The position numbers and the translations under genes are program-made. A stretch of 64,000 nt of DNA from Alitta virens (taxonomy: Eukaryota; Annelida; Polychaeta; Phyllodocida; Nereididae), in the NCBI GenBank assembly GCA_932294295.1, contig OW028579.1:31197250-31261249 (forward strand). Direction: 5' to 3'. Under the pieces are notes generated by a model, which was given only the letters and a program-made list of their open reading frames with translations, ran no database searches and had not been told where the DNA came from. Position 1 is the stretch's first letter. Each line of letters begins with the position of its first letter. Below are positions 20,606 to 31,864 of the stretch, piece by piece.

Positions 20606-20687
20606 CTGGGAGAGATTAAATCTGTAACGTATACTAATAAGGGAGACAAAGCAAGTCTGATTCAATGTGATGAAAATAAAGGTGTGT

Positions 20688-20760
20688 GGATTGCGATTTC
20701 CAATATATGTATTTCTGCACCGTGTGGGCTAATTAAGACAGGCAGAGGTGCCATGGCAAA
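20688..20760 (-). mobile_element. SINE family 1 tail fragment
   Basis: TATTTCTGCACCGTGTGGGC, TAATTAAGACAGGCAG and GCCATGGCAA match the tail of family 1. The tRNA-like head is missing. Confidence 0.7.
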
Positions 20761-21005
20761 GCACTCCAGCAAAGGCTCCAGTAAATAAGTCGAGATAGGG
20801 CTCCAAACTTGCCAATCAGCAGAGAGCCAAACGTTATATTTAAATGAGTTGACCCTGCCGTGACATGCCAGACCACTGGCCAGGCCACATGAATAAATTA
20901 TGATAATACCCCAGCTTTGCGAGATTTGCCTGGGGTACATTTCCTGGGTGTGGCAAAGAGGCGAAGGATGCAAAAAGCTGTTCAATTTAGCCCAGCTTAG
21001 GACAA
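20761..21005. repeat. Dispersed repeat associated with SINE family 2, copy 1
   Basis: CTCCAGCAAAGGCTCCAGTA, GATAGGGCTCCAAA, AATCAGCAGAGAGCCAAACG and CCTGCCGTGACATGCC are repeated at 32095-32215. GCCACATGAATAAATTATGA to GGGGTACAT is repeated near 32385-32445. Confidence 0.7.
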
Positions 21006-21064
21006 CCTCACCTACCACTAAGGATTAAGCGAAATATATATATAATAAAAGAAACCAACTTTAC

Positions 21065-21251
21065 CTGTGGAATACTTGTGAGTCTCTGAGATCTGTGAAT
21101 TTGATTTGTAAGACTGATTTACAAGAGCTATTGCAACGCAGACGAGAGCAATGGAAGAGAGGCCAATTGGTCTCCATTTTGTGATGTCATCGCGGTTAAT
21201 GCCCAAAAGTTTCAACCACCGCGGTCGCCTTCTCCTGAACCTTGTGTACAT
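21065..21251 (-). CDS. SLC24A-like: Paralog L exon 2: start codon and N-terminal membrane segment
   Basis: This 187-nt exon encodes residues 1-62 and one base of Asp63. The ATG is the first three bases after the acceptor (CTGTTTCAG|ATG). The protein starts MYTRFRRRRPRWLKLLGINR, then a hydrophobic segment IGLSSIALVCVAIALV, then a Ser/Asn/Thr-rich stretch. That fits the uncleaved or cleaved signal segment in NCKX proteins. The donor is CAG|GTAAAG. This start was chosen because the preceding exon contains no ATG and has an in-frame TGA. If a further exon were joined in phase 0 the protein could be longer. Confidence 0.85.
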
Positions 21252-21294
21252 CTGAAACAGAAAAATATATTAATGAATTGATGAAATCTTTGTG

Positions 21295-21360
21295 TATGGG
21301 AAGTATGGGAAGTATGGGAAGTATGGGAAGTATGGGAAGTATGGGAAGTATGGGAAGTAC
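21295..21360. repeat. 9-bp tandem repeat (GGGAAGTAT)n
   Basis: About seven exact units. They sit about 42 bp upstream, in transcript direction, of the exon 2 acceptor, where the transcript would read (ATACTTCCC)n. Confidence 0.92.
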
Positions 21361-21368
21361 ACTTAAGG

Positions 21369-21510
21369 TGGTGGTGGTGGATTATGGTTTTACGTCCTGT
21401 ATTTTTGCACCTGATGGGCTAATTAGGACATAGGCTCGACCGAGAATTGATCCCAGGACCCAGTGGTTAGAAGCCCAGCGCCTACCACTGAGCTAGGCCC
21501 CCACCCCTTA
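21369..21510 (-). mobile_element. SINE family 1 with 14-bp target-site duplication
   Basis: It carries ATTTTTGCACCTGATGGGCT, CCCAGTGGTTAGAAGCCCAG and GAGCTAGGCCCCCACCCC. The duplication AAGTACACTTAAGG is found exactly at 21355-21368 and 21511-21524. An internal deletion removed the GGATGGCTGTTTCATCC block. Confidence 0.92.
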
Positions 21511-23186
21511 AAGTACACTTAAGGAAAATAAGTATTGTTAACAATATGATTAAATTATCAGTCGTACTGCCAGTGTGGCATACTGTTTTTCACTTCAGCT
21601 GGCTGGGAAAACAGTGACCAGGAACAATACTGGCTCAAAATCTGGAAACACCATAATATATTATAGTTTTGAGTGACCACACTGTCAACAATTCCAGGAA
21701 CCAGTCTAAATGGTCTTTCATATATTTCAGCCATTTTTACTTATTTATTTTTACTTATTTCCTGTCTACAACAAGGGTTTTTGGTCGACACATTTCCCTG
21801 ATGGCCAAAAGATGCAAATTGCTGTAACCATTCCCGGATGGATTTCCATCCTAGTGACATTTTTAAGATTTTCTTTAAAGTTCTTTACTGCTAGACATCA
21901 TATCTAGAAATTAAAGTATTCATTCTTCTCTCCCTAACTCCTGCACTACTCATTAATTGTCATCAACGGTACATGTAGTAATGCTTTGTGCTACGCATGT
22001 GACTCATCTTGGCAACTGCCCAATACAAAGAACTCTCTCGTGCTCACTCGCAGGTACACAGGGGAGGCAGTCCATTTTTTAGCTTGCTTTCTTAATGAGA
22101 ATTTAATAATATAAACCCAGCTAATGATAGTTTTAAGCATTTCTAACAACTACTTCCTCAACAAAATGTGTGCTTATCACTAAATAACTCCAGGGGAACA
22201 TGAAGAAATGTTTCGGAATGTCTGTGGATGAAGATTCTTTTTGTTAGGTATAATCTTTTACAGAGATTACGTTTAGGGAGGTTTCTATATTTTGTGCAAG
22301 TACTATATAACAAGTTTAAATAAGTTGACATTACATTAGCAGTGTATTCACTTTTTGTTTGCTAGTTCATTCATATTTACTTATAATAGTTCAATAAAGA
22401 TTGTAAACATTTTTGAAGTATTCTGAAATTGTTCTAATCTGACGCTGTGCAAAAATGCTTTTTTAACTTAAAGTTTTGTTTTGGTAAGTGACAAATATTT
22501 CCATGGTAAACTACAGTGTCTATGTGGGCAGAACCTGAGAACCATACTATACATGCACAGACAGTATATTACAAGTTAGTAATAAACCTGTAAATATCTG
22601 TGAACAGTAATTGTAGATAGGTGTGATTTTAAGCCAGTTTAATTAGCTCCCCAGCTTAGTGACACAGTGTCTATCAATCGATGTCCGTGTATGATATTGC
22701 CAGGCATTGATTCAAAAGTCCAGTTCCTCAATTAATAAGCTCATTTGGTCTTGTATTATCGTGATTATATTGAGAATGATATTGAAATAAGCTCAAAAGG
22801 TTACACAGTTCATGAACATTGCTTATTAACTGGAATTAGGACCTTTAACAATTCTAATTACAACTTGATTTCCCATAATTGCAAGTGAGCATTTGCCATA
22901 TTAGACTCAATGTGTATATTTACAATTTGATCACATAATGTCAATATTATATACCTTAATGAGTTTCAGATCAAATTTGCAACACGTCTTCAATATTAGT
23001 TACTTTCATAGAATAAAATGAGTTCAAATCATTGTTGTGCATATATTGACAAACATGTTTCTTAATCTTAGTGACCAACGATTTAAATGATTTCAAGGCA
23101 TTGACTATCAATATTACAGAACATAGTTTGGTTAAATAGGACTGTATTGGCAATAACACTGAATTAGAGAAATATTGTTACACTGC

Positions 23187-23392
23187 CACATTGACCAAGA
23201 ATAATATAATATAATATAATATAATATAATATAAGATAAGATAAGATAAGATAAGATAAGATTAAGAATAAGGATAAGATAAGATAAGATAAGATAAGAT
23301 AAGATTAAGAATAAGGATAAGATAAGATAAGATAAGATAAGATAAGATAAGATAAGATAAGATAAGATAAGAATAAGAATAAGATGAGACAA
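23187..23392. repeat. Microsatellite (AATAT)n then (ATAAG)n with interruptions
   Basis: About 40 pentamer units, starting AATATAATAT and then mostly ATAAG, with a GATTAAGAATAAGG interruption occurring twice. Long Leu/Ile/Ser/Tyr frames across it are artefacts. It is complementary to 17521-17629. Confidence 0.95.
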
Positions 23393-24057
23393 TGGGATTA
23401 CATTGAAAAGGTAGGTAAAAAAAACTATAACCGTTCATAGCCTCTCAACATTTGTAGTGAATAACATTGTTGGTATATGCTAGACAACTCTGAACACAAA
23501 CTTTATTTGGAGCATTGTACTATCTCAGAATGGAAAACATTGACAAAACTATAACCCTACAATAACTGTCTCATTAATCATTTGAACCAATGAAGCCAGA
23601 ATGCAGCTAGCATCAATTTCCACATAAGCATCCTATGTTTACAATTGAATTCAATAAAATCCATGAAAAGATCGAACTTTAGCACGTGCTGGATTTTCAC
23701 TCATCCAATTTCTCTTCAATTAACAAGGTTCTGACTCAATGATTCCTTTCACAATGTGGTCCCCAGTATTCAACTCACTCCACAATACCCTGGGAAATCT
23801 GGGAATTAACTAAACAGACCACGTTTCTGATCAAATGGTTGGCCAGCCAGACAGTTACACATCAAGACAAAGATAGATTGATCACAGAATAAACCGGCCA
23901 GAGTTGGCGAGCGGGAGCTAATTCTGTTGTACTCATGATACCTAGTGATTTTAACCAGTTGGGTGGTCAAAAGTTTGAGGTGGTAACCAGCTCTTTTGAA
24001 GGTCCATGGTTCAATAACAGTGATAAATTTTAAAATTAGGGTGTACTTGCACTATGA

Positions 24058-24275
24058 TGGGGCAGCTAAAATTACTCATGGGGTATATGGGTAACATGGT
24101 GTAGAGTCCAAGCTATATCTCATGGCTATGACTGCCTCTGGCGATTGGCCTTTTACATGCCTCAGTATAGACACCAAGAACCAGGCAGCACTAATTAACA
24201 TCTTATGCGACTGACATCCAGCTGAGATGTAGCTCATGAAGAGAGGCTGGGACAAGGAATACAACCTGGGATCTT
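24058..24275 (-). mobile_element. SINE family 2, copy at 24.1 kb
   Basis: GACATCCAGCTGAGATGTAG, CTCATGAAGAGAGGCTGGG and CTCAGTATAGACACCAAGAA match family blocks. The minus strand carries a degenerate box B (GGTTGTATTCC). Confidence 0.55.
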
Positions 24276-25254
24276 CAATTGAGTAATTTGTTAACTGAGA
24301 GTTAAAAAAATTAGCTACAACTCAAGCGAATGCCACAATTAATTCTATATTTTCTTTTAGATCACAATAACTTACAGTGCAACCAAGCTAATGTAGTTGC
24401 CAGAAACCGGTGTATCTTGGCTGCTTTGGCAAACATTATATACTCTACCAAAACAGACAAAGAATAAAATAATGCATTTCATGTCACCTAAATGGACTTA
24501 AATGGGAATAGGAAGATATACAAACACCATCCAGCTTCTTGAAACTTACAATCGTAACAGATTAGTTAACAAAATAACAGGCAGCTAAAGTTAGCCATAT
24601 GTACAGCAACTGCTGAGTCATTGACAACCACATGCCCTAACATAACTGCCCCTCGAGCAGCATAGACTGCATTAATGGTCATGATTTTACAGTTTTAGGT
24701 AGCTAATAGGTTGTAAATTATATTTGTGCCAAAAATAAGTTACCTATATTAAACAAACATAGAGTGTGATGCAACAAAATCCCAAAGTTATCCCGAGGCG
24801 GCCAAAGACACCCAGGCTTGTGGGTATTTGAATTGAAGTTATCAAACAGGGGACAATAATGTCACTTATACTTGGTTCACAAAACAAAAAAGCTAAAGCT
24901 TTTACAGACATTTGCCAAAGCCATCAAGATTCGAGTACAACGTCCTGCTTAATTACACACAAACACACGAAACCCCTTTCAACACAAAAGGGCAGTTACA
25001 GGAACCCTTTTAGGTAAAGTAGATACCGTTTCACCTGCTACAGCAGTTTTACCTGATAGAATAGCAAATAAAAAGTTCGTGCCTACCAAACTTCATGGTA
25101 AGAAAGCTATTGACATCTTGCATCCTCTTATTTAAAAAAACATGCATTGTGGCATCTTGGTCTCTAAGGAAACCTTAAACCCACATGCTGTGGCATTTAA
25201 AAGGGCAAGATAAATAAATTCAGAGATGTTTGGATTTACTTTTAGCTACCAAAT

Positions 25255-25440
25255 ATTAGACTCTGTTTATGATGCCTTCTACTCGGTGTCTATGATGAGG
25301 CAAGTGAAATACTCCATCCATGGGGAAAATGTGTAACATGGGGCAGCTAGATTCCCAGCCTATCATTTCATCATTCTGTCTGCCAGTAGCAGCTGATTGT
25401 ATAAGCTGGTGAAGCTTTTAAACCAGAAGCATTGAGACCT
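25255..25440 (+). repeat. Fragment of SINE family 2
   Basis: GTGTCTATGATGAGGCAAGT, AAATACTCCATCCATGGGG and the later CTGCCAGTAGCAGCTGA correspond to blocks at 20.4, 30.4 and 31.9 kb. Confidence 0.45.
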
Positions 25441-26750
25441 TGACATTGACAATTAGCTTTTGCAGCGTCCAAAATATATCTTGTCATCTCATCATTATGT
25501 TTATGTAACAATATAATCTGACTCACTTCACCGTTGCAGATAATTTAACTGGCAGACGTAATGATGAATGGTAAATCAGTGAGAATATGCCAAATTACAG
25601 TAAATGCTCTGGTGGAAAATTCATAGCAATCTCCCGAGTGCACACACTGCACTTTAAACATAAAATCTGGGATTTGTCGTTCGTCCATAACTTTTAGAAC
25701 TTTTGTTCATCATCACCATCATTAACATATCATCTTCATCATTATAATTACCAAGGAAAAAAAGGAGTGGAGGTAACATGGTGATGGGACCCAACTTGAC
25801 AAAAGAATTGTCGCTTTTGAGGTGCCCTAATTAACATTAATAATTTGGAGATCCTCAGTCTATGATCACATTTGATTCTATTAACACAGCTAACTGAAGA
25901 ATTACATGACCTCTGTTATAAATATATCTTCCAAAAATGTAACCCCTGTGTCATTCAATGTCAAATCAACCAATGGTCCCCGCTTGACCTTCTCAGATTT
26001 ATTGTATATTTTACACACTTAGACACCATCATAATGATGATTATATGCAAAATCTAAATGGCTATCACTAATATTTCAAAGGTAATGATTCATTGAAATT
26101 TGAGAAATCAATCAAACACCATATTTTGAGTCATTTTTGATGCGCATATTACCTAAATGGCACGGGAGAGCTAGCATTGCTGTTTTTAATTCTTAATATA
26201 AATGTCTATCAAGAATGAAAAGCCAAATATTCCTACACATTGTATGTGGTCCTACAGAAATTGTCAAAGTTTGGTAACTTCTGGAACTAAAATGGATATT
26301 TTAAAACCTTTGCCATTCAGCTATAAATCTTTAGAATAGCTTGATTTTTATCTTGGTGTATCTAAACAATATATAGATTCACAGTATGTAAAAAAGGCTG
26401 ATATTCTGTTTTTTTTATGAGTTATATACCACTCAATCAAATATAATAATAATAATAGAAATTTCATAATTTTCGGGGTCTAATATTACCAAGTGGGATA
26501 GGTGGAAAGAAATAGACACCATTAGAAAGTACTTGATTGGGCCTTTCAGTTGATACCAAAATGAATGCTGATCACCTATTGAAATTTAGTTGACTTGACA
26601 TGGAATGACCCTTCTACTAATTTATATATTTCCTTAAATTAATATTTCTTAAAATAACCATTTTCATCGGTAGTCATGGTGCTATTATGTTACAATTTTG
26701 TAATCAATTTAGACAATACATTCTCTAAATAGCTAGAACCTGAGATTCAT

Positions 26751-26754
<4 letters not shown>

Positions 26755-26783
<29 letters not shown>

Positions 26784-26806
26784 TTATCTATCTATCTAAC
26801 TATCTT

Positions 26807-26842
<36 letters not shown>

Positions 26843-26869
26843 CCTTATCTTATCTTATCTTATCTTATG
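26755..26869. repeat. Microsatellite (TATC)n ending in (TATCT)n
   Basis: About 24 tetramers with a few substitutions, then five TATCT pentamers. It ends about 10 bp before the donor of the first exon of paralog L (on the transcript strand the array is just inside intron 1). Confidence 0.95.
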
Positions 26870-26878
26870 ACCACTTAC

Positions 26879-27108
26879 CTTGTTGGAGATAGTGATGCTA
26901 TCGAGGTGTGAATGGTACTGCTGCTGACCAGTGCTGGGTGATGCGGCTCCGGTGATGAGGATGATCTGGGCTGCTGATGACGCGGCTTTGATGCCAAGTG
27001 ACTGCAGTCTTCTTCAGGCAGTGATGTTTTCGTGCTTGCAATGGCAGGTTGGGACCGTGAGACTGTGAGACTGTGTATGGTCAGGTAGTCCAGTATAAGT
27101 GGATTGAA
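26879..27108 (-). other. SLC24A-like: Probable non-coding 5' exon of paralog L
   Basis: The donor AACAAG|GTAAGT is perfect. The sequence upstream of it is GC-richer than its surroundings and has no ATG on the minus strand. In the frame of the exon 2 ATG it has a TGA about 140 nt before the junction. An acceptor-like ATTACTTTCAG lies at its upstream edge, so either another exon precedes it or transcription starts nearby. Role inferred from position and splice signal only. Confidence 0.5.
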
Positions 27109-28310
27109 CTGAAAGTAATTAGTACATCATTAGCTAAGAAATAACTTAATCTAACTTGTAAGTCTTAAAAAGGCAATCTAAGGGGTTCAGTCAATCAATC
27201 GTACATTCATTGTTGCACAATTTACTGAATATTCTCTAAAGATATGTATAACATTTTACGCAAGTACATAATAACCAGATACATAGATGAATGTTTCACT
27301 AAATATTTGTTATGGAAAAATATAAACAGCCCACAGAAAATGCGAATAAAATGGGTCACTCCATCGTACTCATAAAAGAAAACACTTGAAAGATGATAAT
27401 AATATAATTTATGTGTGTTATTTTAAATGAATAAGATATATACGACTTATATATCCCTCCTATTTCATAACCAAGACATGAGAGATAATTCACATAATCA
27501 ATAGTAGAATCTGTATGCAATATCATTCAGAACTCACAGCATAACTATGCCTTTTGTATTTACAAGAAATTATCGAAAACTAACCTTCTTGTCGAAATGT
27601 AGTTAAGTCAGTGTAGATCATTCATTAATTTATATTAGTGGTTTCCATTTTTTTTGGTGTGCTTATGAAACCCTAAATATGTAAAATGTACACACTACTC
27701 CAAGGGGAGTGTAAAATCCTTAAGCAAGAAGCAAAGAATATTGAAATGAATGTAGATCAGTCACATGTCACGTCAGCTGGTGTGGAGGCAGTATTTGAAC
27801 ATCCATAGGTGAATTCTTTTTAGGCGAATTTCACCGTAATCCAGTTTATGAAAAGGTGGTAACTAAGATACAACAGTGCTCCAATAGCATTATGAGATCT
27901 TCCATATCAACCAATACATACCAATGAACTGTCACTAGATTCAATGCTTAAGACCAGGGAGATTAAATTCACGCTAGAATGGCTTCATGACGTCATTTCA
28001 TGCTTGACTGACCATAAATGTATGACCAATATATAACATGGCTTACATATGTTCCACTTGTGAATTGTAAATTGCTATGCATAGTCATGTACATAAGTTA
28101 CACAAAATTTCGACAGAGCCTTTCTAATAAGAACATTCAGGCAAATTGTACTGGTATTAACAGTGGGGTTGCCATAATAATGATAATGAAGTAAAGGTCT
28201 CAGGTATAAATAGACTTTGCTCAAATTACGATCTTAATTTTGTTAATTGTGATGTTGTCGTAATAATAGATGTGGTCTTCAACATGGGTTGAACTGTTAT
28301 GATCAAATTT

Positions 28311-28478
28311 GATGGGTTTTGTGAAGAGTTATCTAGTTCTACTGATGACGTTCATGACGATTGGCCAGGCTGTTTTCTGTATAAGGGATTATTTGTGTTA
28401 TGAGGTTCACAGCAATGAACGTCATAGGGTGAAACTCATGGTTTTTGTATGAGGTTCACACTCTATTGCGGGATATAA
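28311..28478. repeat. Second copy of the 14.9-15.4 kb element (right part)
   Basis: GAGTTATCTAGTTCTACTGA, GACGTTCATGACG, GATTGGCCAGGCTGTTTTCT, TATGAGGTTCAC and GCGGGATATAA match 15190-15375 in order. It contains the same GTGAACCTCAT-type palindrome. Confidence 0.75.
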
Positions 28479-28767
28479 GGAGGTTCTCCATAGGCACCCT
28501 ATGGTGCCTTGATGAACCCCTAGTAGGTTCCGCAGAAGGAAATTCACTGCATCACAAAGTCAATATTTTACTGTAGTACAAGCTAGATGCACAAAATGAG
28601 CACATGCATTCACAAAATAGGAGCATGACTCCTGGGTTTTAATACTTTATATCTAACAAGCAAAGCTCTCTTTACAAAAGAGACCTGTATCAGAATTGGT
28701 TGCAGGTAACAGATATTGACAAGGTATTATGTTAAACTATTACAATAAATGAGTATAGTTCATATAA

Positions 28768-29418
28768 CAATAGGAATTGTCTATTCACAGAGCCCAGCTG
28801 TGTGATTAACAGAATTTTGTCTATTGGCAGAGCCTGGCTGTGTGATTAACAGAATTTTGTGTATCAAAATTTTCTTAACGACACAGCCGGACTGTGCAGT
28901 TAGACAAAATTATGATAACCACACAGCCGGGCTGCCTTTTTTTTTGCCCTTCACATATACAAATAAACATGGCATCCCAATAAGCACACTATGTTATTTC
29001 TACTTTGCATAACTAATGACAAATTGACAACAGTAAAAAAAAAAGAAACAGTTTTATGTACAATGTACATATGGTGTGAGAAATCTTACAGCAGGGATGT
29101 GGAGATAGGGGAAATTATGTTAACATTATTGGGTGGTGCAGATAGTCGTAAGTGTGTTACTGACTGTGCCGATGGACAACATTTTCTTAATGACACAGTC
29201 AAGCTGTGTGGATAGACTAAAGTATGTTAATCACAGACTGGCTGTGTCAGTAGACAAAATTTTCTTTATGACACAGCCAGGCTGTGTGAATAGAAAAAAT
29301 TATGTTAATCACACAGCCAGTCTGTGTGGATAGACAAAATTATGTTAATCACACAGCTGGGCTCTGCAGATAGACAAAATTCTGTTAATCACACAGCCAG
29401 GCTCTGGGAATATCCTCT
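28768..29418. repeat. Minisatellite, about 37-bp unit with palindromic core
   Basis: At least ten units contain ACACAGCCAGGCTGTGTG-type text followed by ATAGACAAAATTATGTTAAT. Each core is itself a palindrome. An unrelated 200-bp stretch (28935-29140) interrupts the array. Confidence 0.88.
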
Positions 29419-30239
29419 GTCATAACAATATGTCATTGTCTTTATTGCCGAAATGGCTAAATAATGTACTTTTCAATCGATCCTTGCTACACTTGCCTAA
29501 CTACCCACAACTGTCTGCAAATCGACTACTTACACCATCTATAGTATTAGTAATAATGAAAAGAGACCTTTGCTTGTTTGTAGTACTATGAAAAAATAAA
29601 AATAAATTTTCCTGCTATTAAGTTGTACAGAATATTGTCTAGTTCGTTTTAATAAATATCATAGGTAACTAAATACTTTTAGTATTCTGAAATTTGCAGC
29701 CTAAAATTCAGAAAATGTGACATGTTTTATAAATCTATTAAAATAATTCAGATCCCAATTTAAAAAAATATAATCATGTTTCATTTCTTCACATTAACAT
29801 ACATAATAAGACCAAAATGAACCATGGGTGAGTCCATTGATGTTGGAGGGGGGACTGTTAAGATTTAATAAATACCTTGGTACAATTAACCCAGGCACCT
29901 TTGACCTATGGTCCTCGATTCAAAGTTGCTCAATATTATTCAAGGAAGACAAACATGCCAAAGTTAGGTCATTTAAGCCTTTTTCAAGCTTGTGAGGATC
30001 AGTAATCTGACCACAGCTTAAATGTACACAAAAATCAGTGACCGCACTGGCAATCTTCACAAGGCTCAGAACAAATTTAGTAAACCCGATTATATGTCAA
30101 TCAATAATAGTTCTGGTATATAGAGGGTATCTTAAGGATTTAGATCTAATACAAAAAAGTACTGGGAGTTAGGTTCTGAAGTTTTGCATGTTATCAAAAT
30201 TTCTTAAATATGCGTCTGGAAAAAAATATTCATGAAAAT

Positions 30240-30545
30240 CTAAAAAGGTCACCTGGGGAGGTGATTTGGCGTGGAATGACCTTCATCATCTTAGCAGGCC
30301 TGGTGATATAAGCACTGACCATCTCCAGTGAAGGTCGCGGGTTCAACTTCTGGTATAGGCATGGTTTCCAAAATTGGTGATGTCTTGAACTCCGGTGTCT
30401 ATGGTGGACAAGCAAAATACCCCACCCATAGGATAAATGTATTACGTGATATAGACAAAAAGGCTGATCAAAGTTCTGCCCAATGGAATTCACATGAAAC
30501 AAATTACAACTCATTGCAGATTCCCAATACATCAGTCCCTACATC
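30240..30545 (+). mobile_element. SINE family 2-like copy at 30.3 kb
   Basis: A box B-like GGTCGCGGGTTCAACTTCT is followed by CTCCGGTGTCTATGGTGGAC and ATACCCCACCCATAGGATAA, which match the tail blocks of other copies. The head is diverged. Confidence 0.45.
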
Positions 30546-31003
30546 AGAATAAAAACCTAAACAAAATCAACTTCAACTTTCTTATATTTTCTTTCCTATG
30601 ATAATTTATGTAACACGATATAGTCATATGCAGGGTGGCAATGCCAAGTGGACCCGTGGTAAGCATAGGAATGCATTGCTCCCTCTCATCCAAAGGTCAG
30701 TATTTCTTAAAAGGTGGCAGAGACGGGGGGGGGGATGCAAGCCTACTTTGTCTGTCAGTATTTTGTCAATTGCAATGGTTGGATTATGACTGCCAATTGT
30801 TTTATTAGTTGAACAGAAAGTATTGACATATATGATAATAATTCTACAACAGAGCACATGTTCCAATACAACGTGGAAAAATAATTTTCGATGTAAGTTT
30901 CCGGATGTCTGGATAGGCACCCCCTCCTCCCTAATCCCAAAAAAGTAGGAGGTATATAACACCTATCACCTCCCACCCCCCTCGTAATCCTCCCTCTTTT
31001 GAC

Positions 31004-31187
31004 GGGGTGGGCTTAGCTCAGTGGTTGCGCGCTGGGCTTCCAACTGCTGGGTCCTGGGTTCAATTTCCGGTCTACCCTAAGTTGGATAGCTGTTTCATCC
31101 ATCATCTCGTTGCCATGGTCCCTGCCTGTCCTAACTAGCCCAACAGGTGCAGAAATACAGGACTGGAAGCCCTCATCCACCCACTCA
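31004..31187 (+). mobile_element. Full-length SINE family 1 with 13-bp target-site duplication
   Basis: The head reads GGGTGGGCTTAGCTCAGTGG with box A. Box B is GGTTCAATTTCC. Then GGATAGCTGTTTCATCC and the full tail to CAGAAATACAGGAC follow. TCCCTCTTTTGAC flanks at 30991-31003 and 31188-31200. Confidence 0.93.
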
Positions 31188-31620
31188 TCCCTCTTTTGAC
31201 AACTGTTACATAATGCCTTGTGAAAGTGTTTTTTTTTTCATTTTGTGTTTTATTCAGTTAATTCCGATGATGTCCTCTGTATTAAATCCTTATAATTGAC
31301 TGGAAATCTACCACGGAATTGTTGACATAATAAAATGTTTGCATAAAACTCAGTTATATGTAAACATATGACCCCCAACTGTATATTATTTTTAAAGTAT
31401 ATTTAAAGTGAATACAAAGGAATCCCATGGTTAAAAAGTGACATGATTTGGGATGGTCTTATTCTGAAACTTTTCTTTATACTTTTTTTTGGGTTCACAG
31501 TGACTGTAAATATGTTTAGATCCAAGTTTTGGAACCTGGAAAAAGGGCGGTCTAAATTGTTATACTGGTTTTTGAGATTCTAGTGACCAAAGGACCAAGG
31601 CATTTATCATGAGCATATAT

Positions 31621-31634
31621 ACACTAGGTGGCAC
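31621..31634 (+). promoter_or_regulatory. CTCF-like motif
   Basis: ACACTAGGTGGCAC matches the CTCF core consensus (CCASYAGRKGGCRS) at 13 of 14 positions. Motif match only. Confidence 0.35.
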
Positions 31635-31675
31635 AAATATCACAGCAAGACGCCACCTATGGAATTTTGTTTATC

Positions 31676-31689
31676 CCACCAGGTGGCAG
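31676..31689 (+). promoter_or_regulatory. CTCF-like motif, full consensus match
   Basis: CCACCAGGTGGCAG fits CCASYAGRKGGCRS at all 14 positions. It lies 42 bp after a 13/14 match in the same orientation, between the two paralogs. CTCF recognises this core in bilaterians; binding here is inferred. Confidence 0.45.
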
Positions 31690-31864
31690 CTGATGTAGTG
31701 ACAGAATGCACCACCAGTGGCCAGAATCATTGCTCTGAGGGAGGTTTGTCACACCTTGGATGAACATTGAGCCAAGGTCAATCAATCCAAAACATATTTT
31801 AGGCTTATGATTATTTTGTGAACAATTCAGCTATATATCAGCTTCTAAGATCTGTCAATGTCAA

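Larger units (their letters stand above)
18936..21064 (-). other. Intron between exons 2 and 3 of paralog L
   Basis: This 2.1-kb intron holds a MITE A copy, a LINE 3' fragment and several SINE-family fragments. The stretch 19625-20020 shows nothing recognisable. Confidence 0.8.
21252..26878 (-). other. First intron of paralog L
   Basis: This 5.6-kb intron holds a 9-bp tandem repeat, a SINE, (ATAAG)n and (TATC)n arrays and two SINE family 2 fragments. The stretches 21525-23180, 23400-24055, 24280-25250 and 25445-26750 show nothing recognisable. Confidence 0.7.
102..27108 (-). other. SLC24A-like: Gene locus, paralog L: K+-dependent Na+/Ca2+ exchanger (SLC24/NCKX family), 3' end off window
   Basis: Ten exons on the minus strand join into one reading frame of 480 residues. 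Every junction has a usable acceptor and donor, and the phases match. The order is basic N-terminus and membrane segment, N-glycosylation sites, first membrane segment with [11 protein letters not shown], alpha-1 repeat ([17 protein letters not shown]), two further membrane segments, acidic loop, Cys-rich stretch, then the alpha-2 repeat (GTSVPD...[10 protein letters not shown]). Family members exchange 4 Na+ for 1 Ca2+ plus 1 K+ at plasma or organelle membranes. Glu153, Asp424 and Asp451 match the human NCKX2 residues Glu188, Asp548 and Asp575; the last two keep the same 27-residue spacing. Asp575 is tied to K+ dependence, so K+ dependence is predicted. The last exon (about 70 residues, judging by paralog R) is outside the window. 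Family assignment is firm; orthology to a particular vertebrate SLC24 is not. Confidence 0.93.

Noticed and set aside
22971..23159. Minus-strand frame with FKSLVTKIKKHVCQYMH as a LINE end
   Set aside because: Only a faint resemblance to the FK-x2-LK pattern, with no W-x-SLP motif or neighbouring reverse-transcriptase text.
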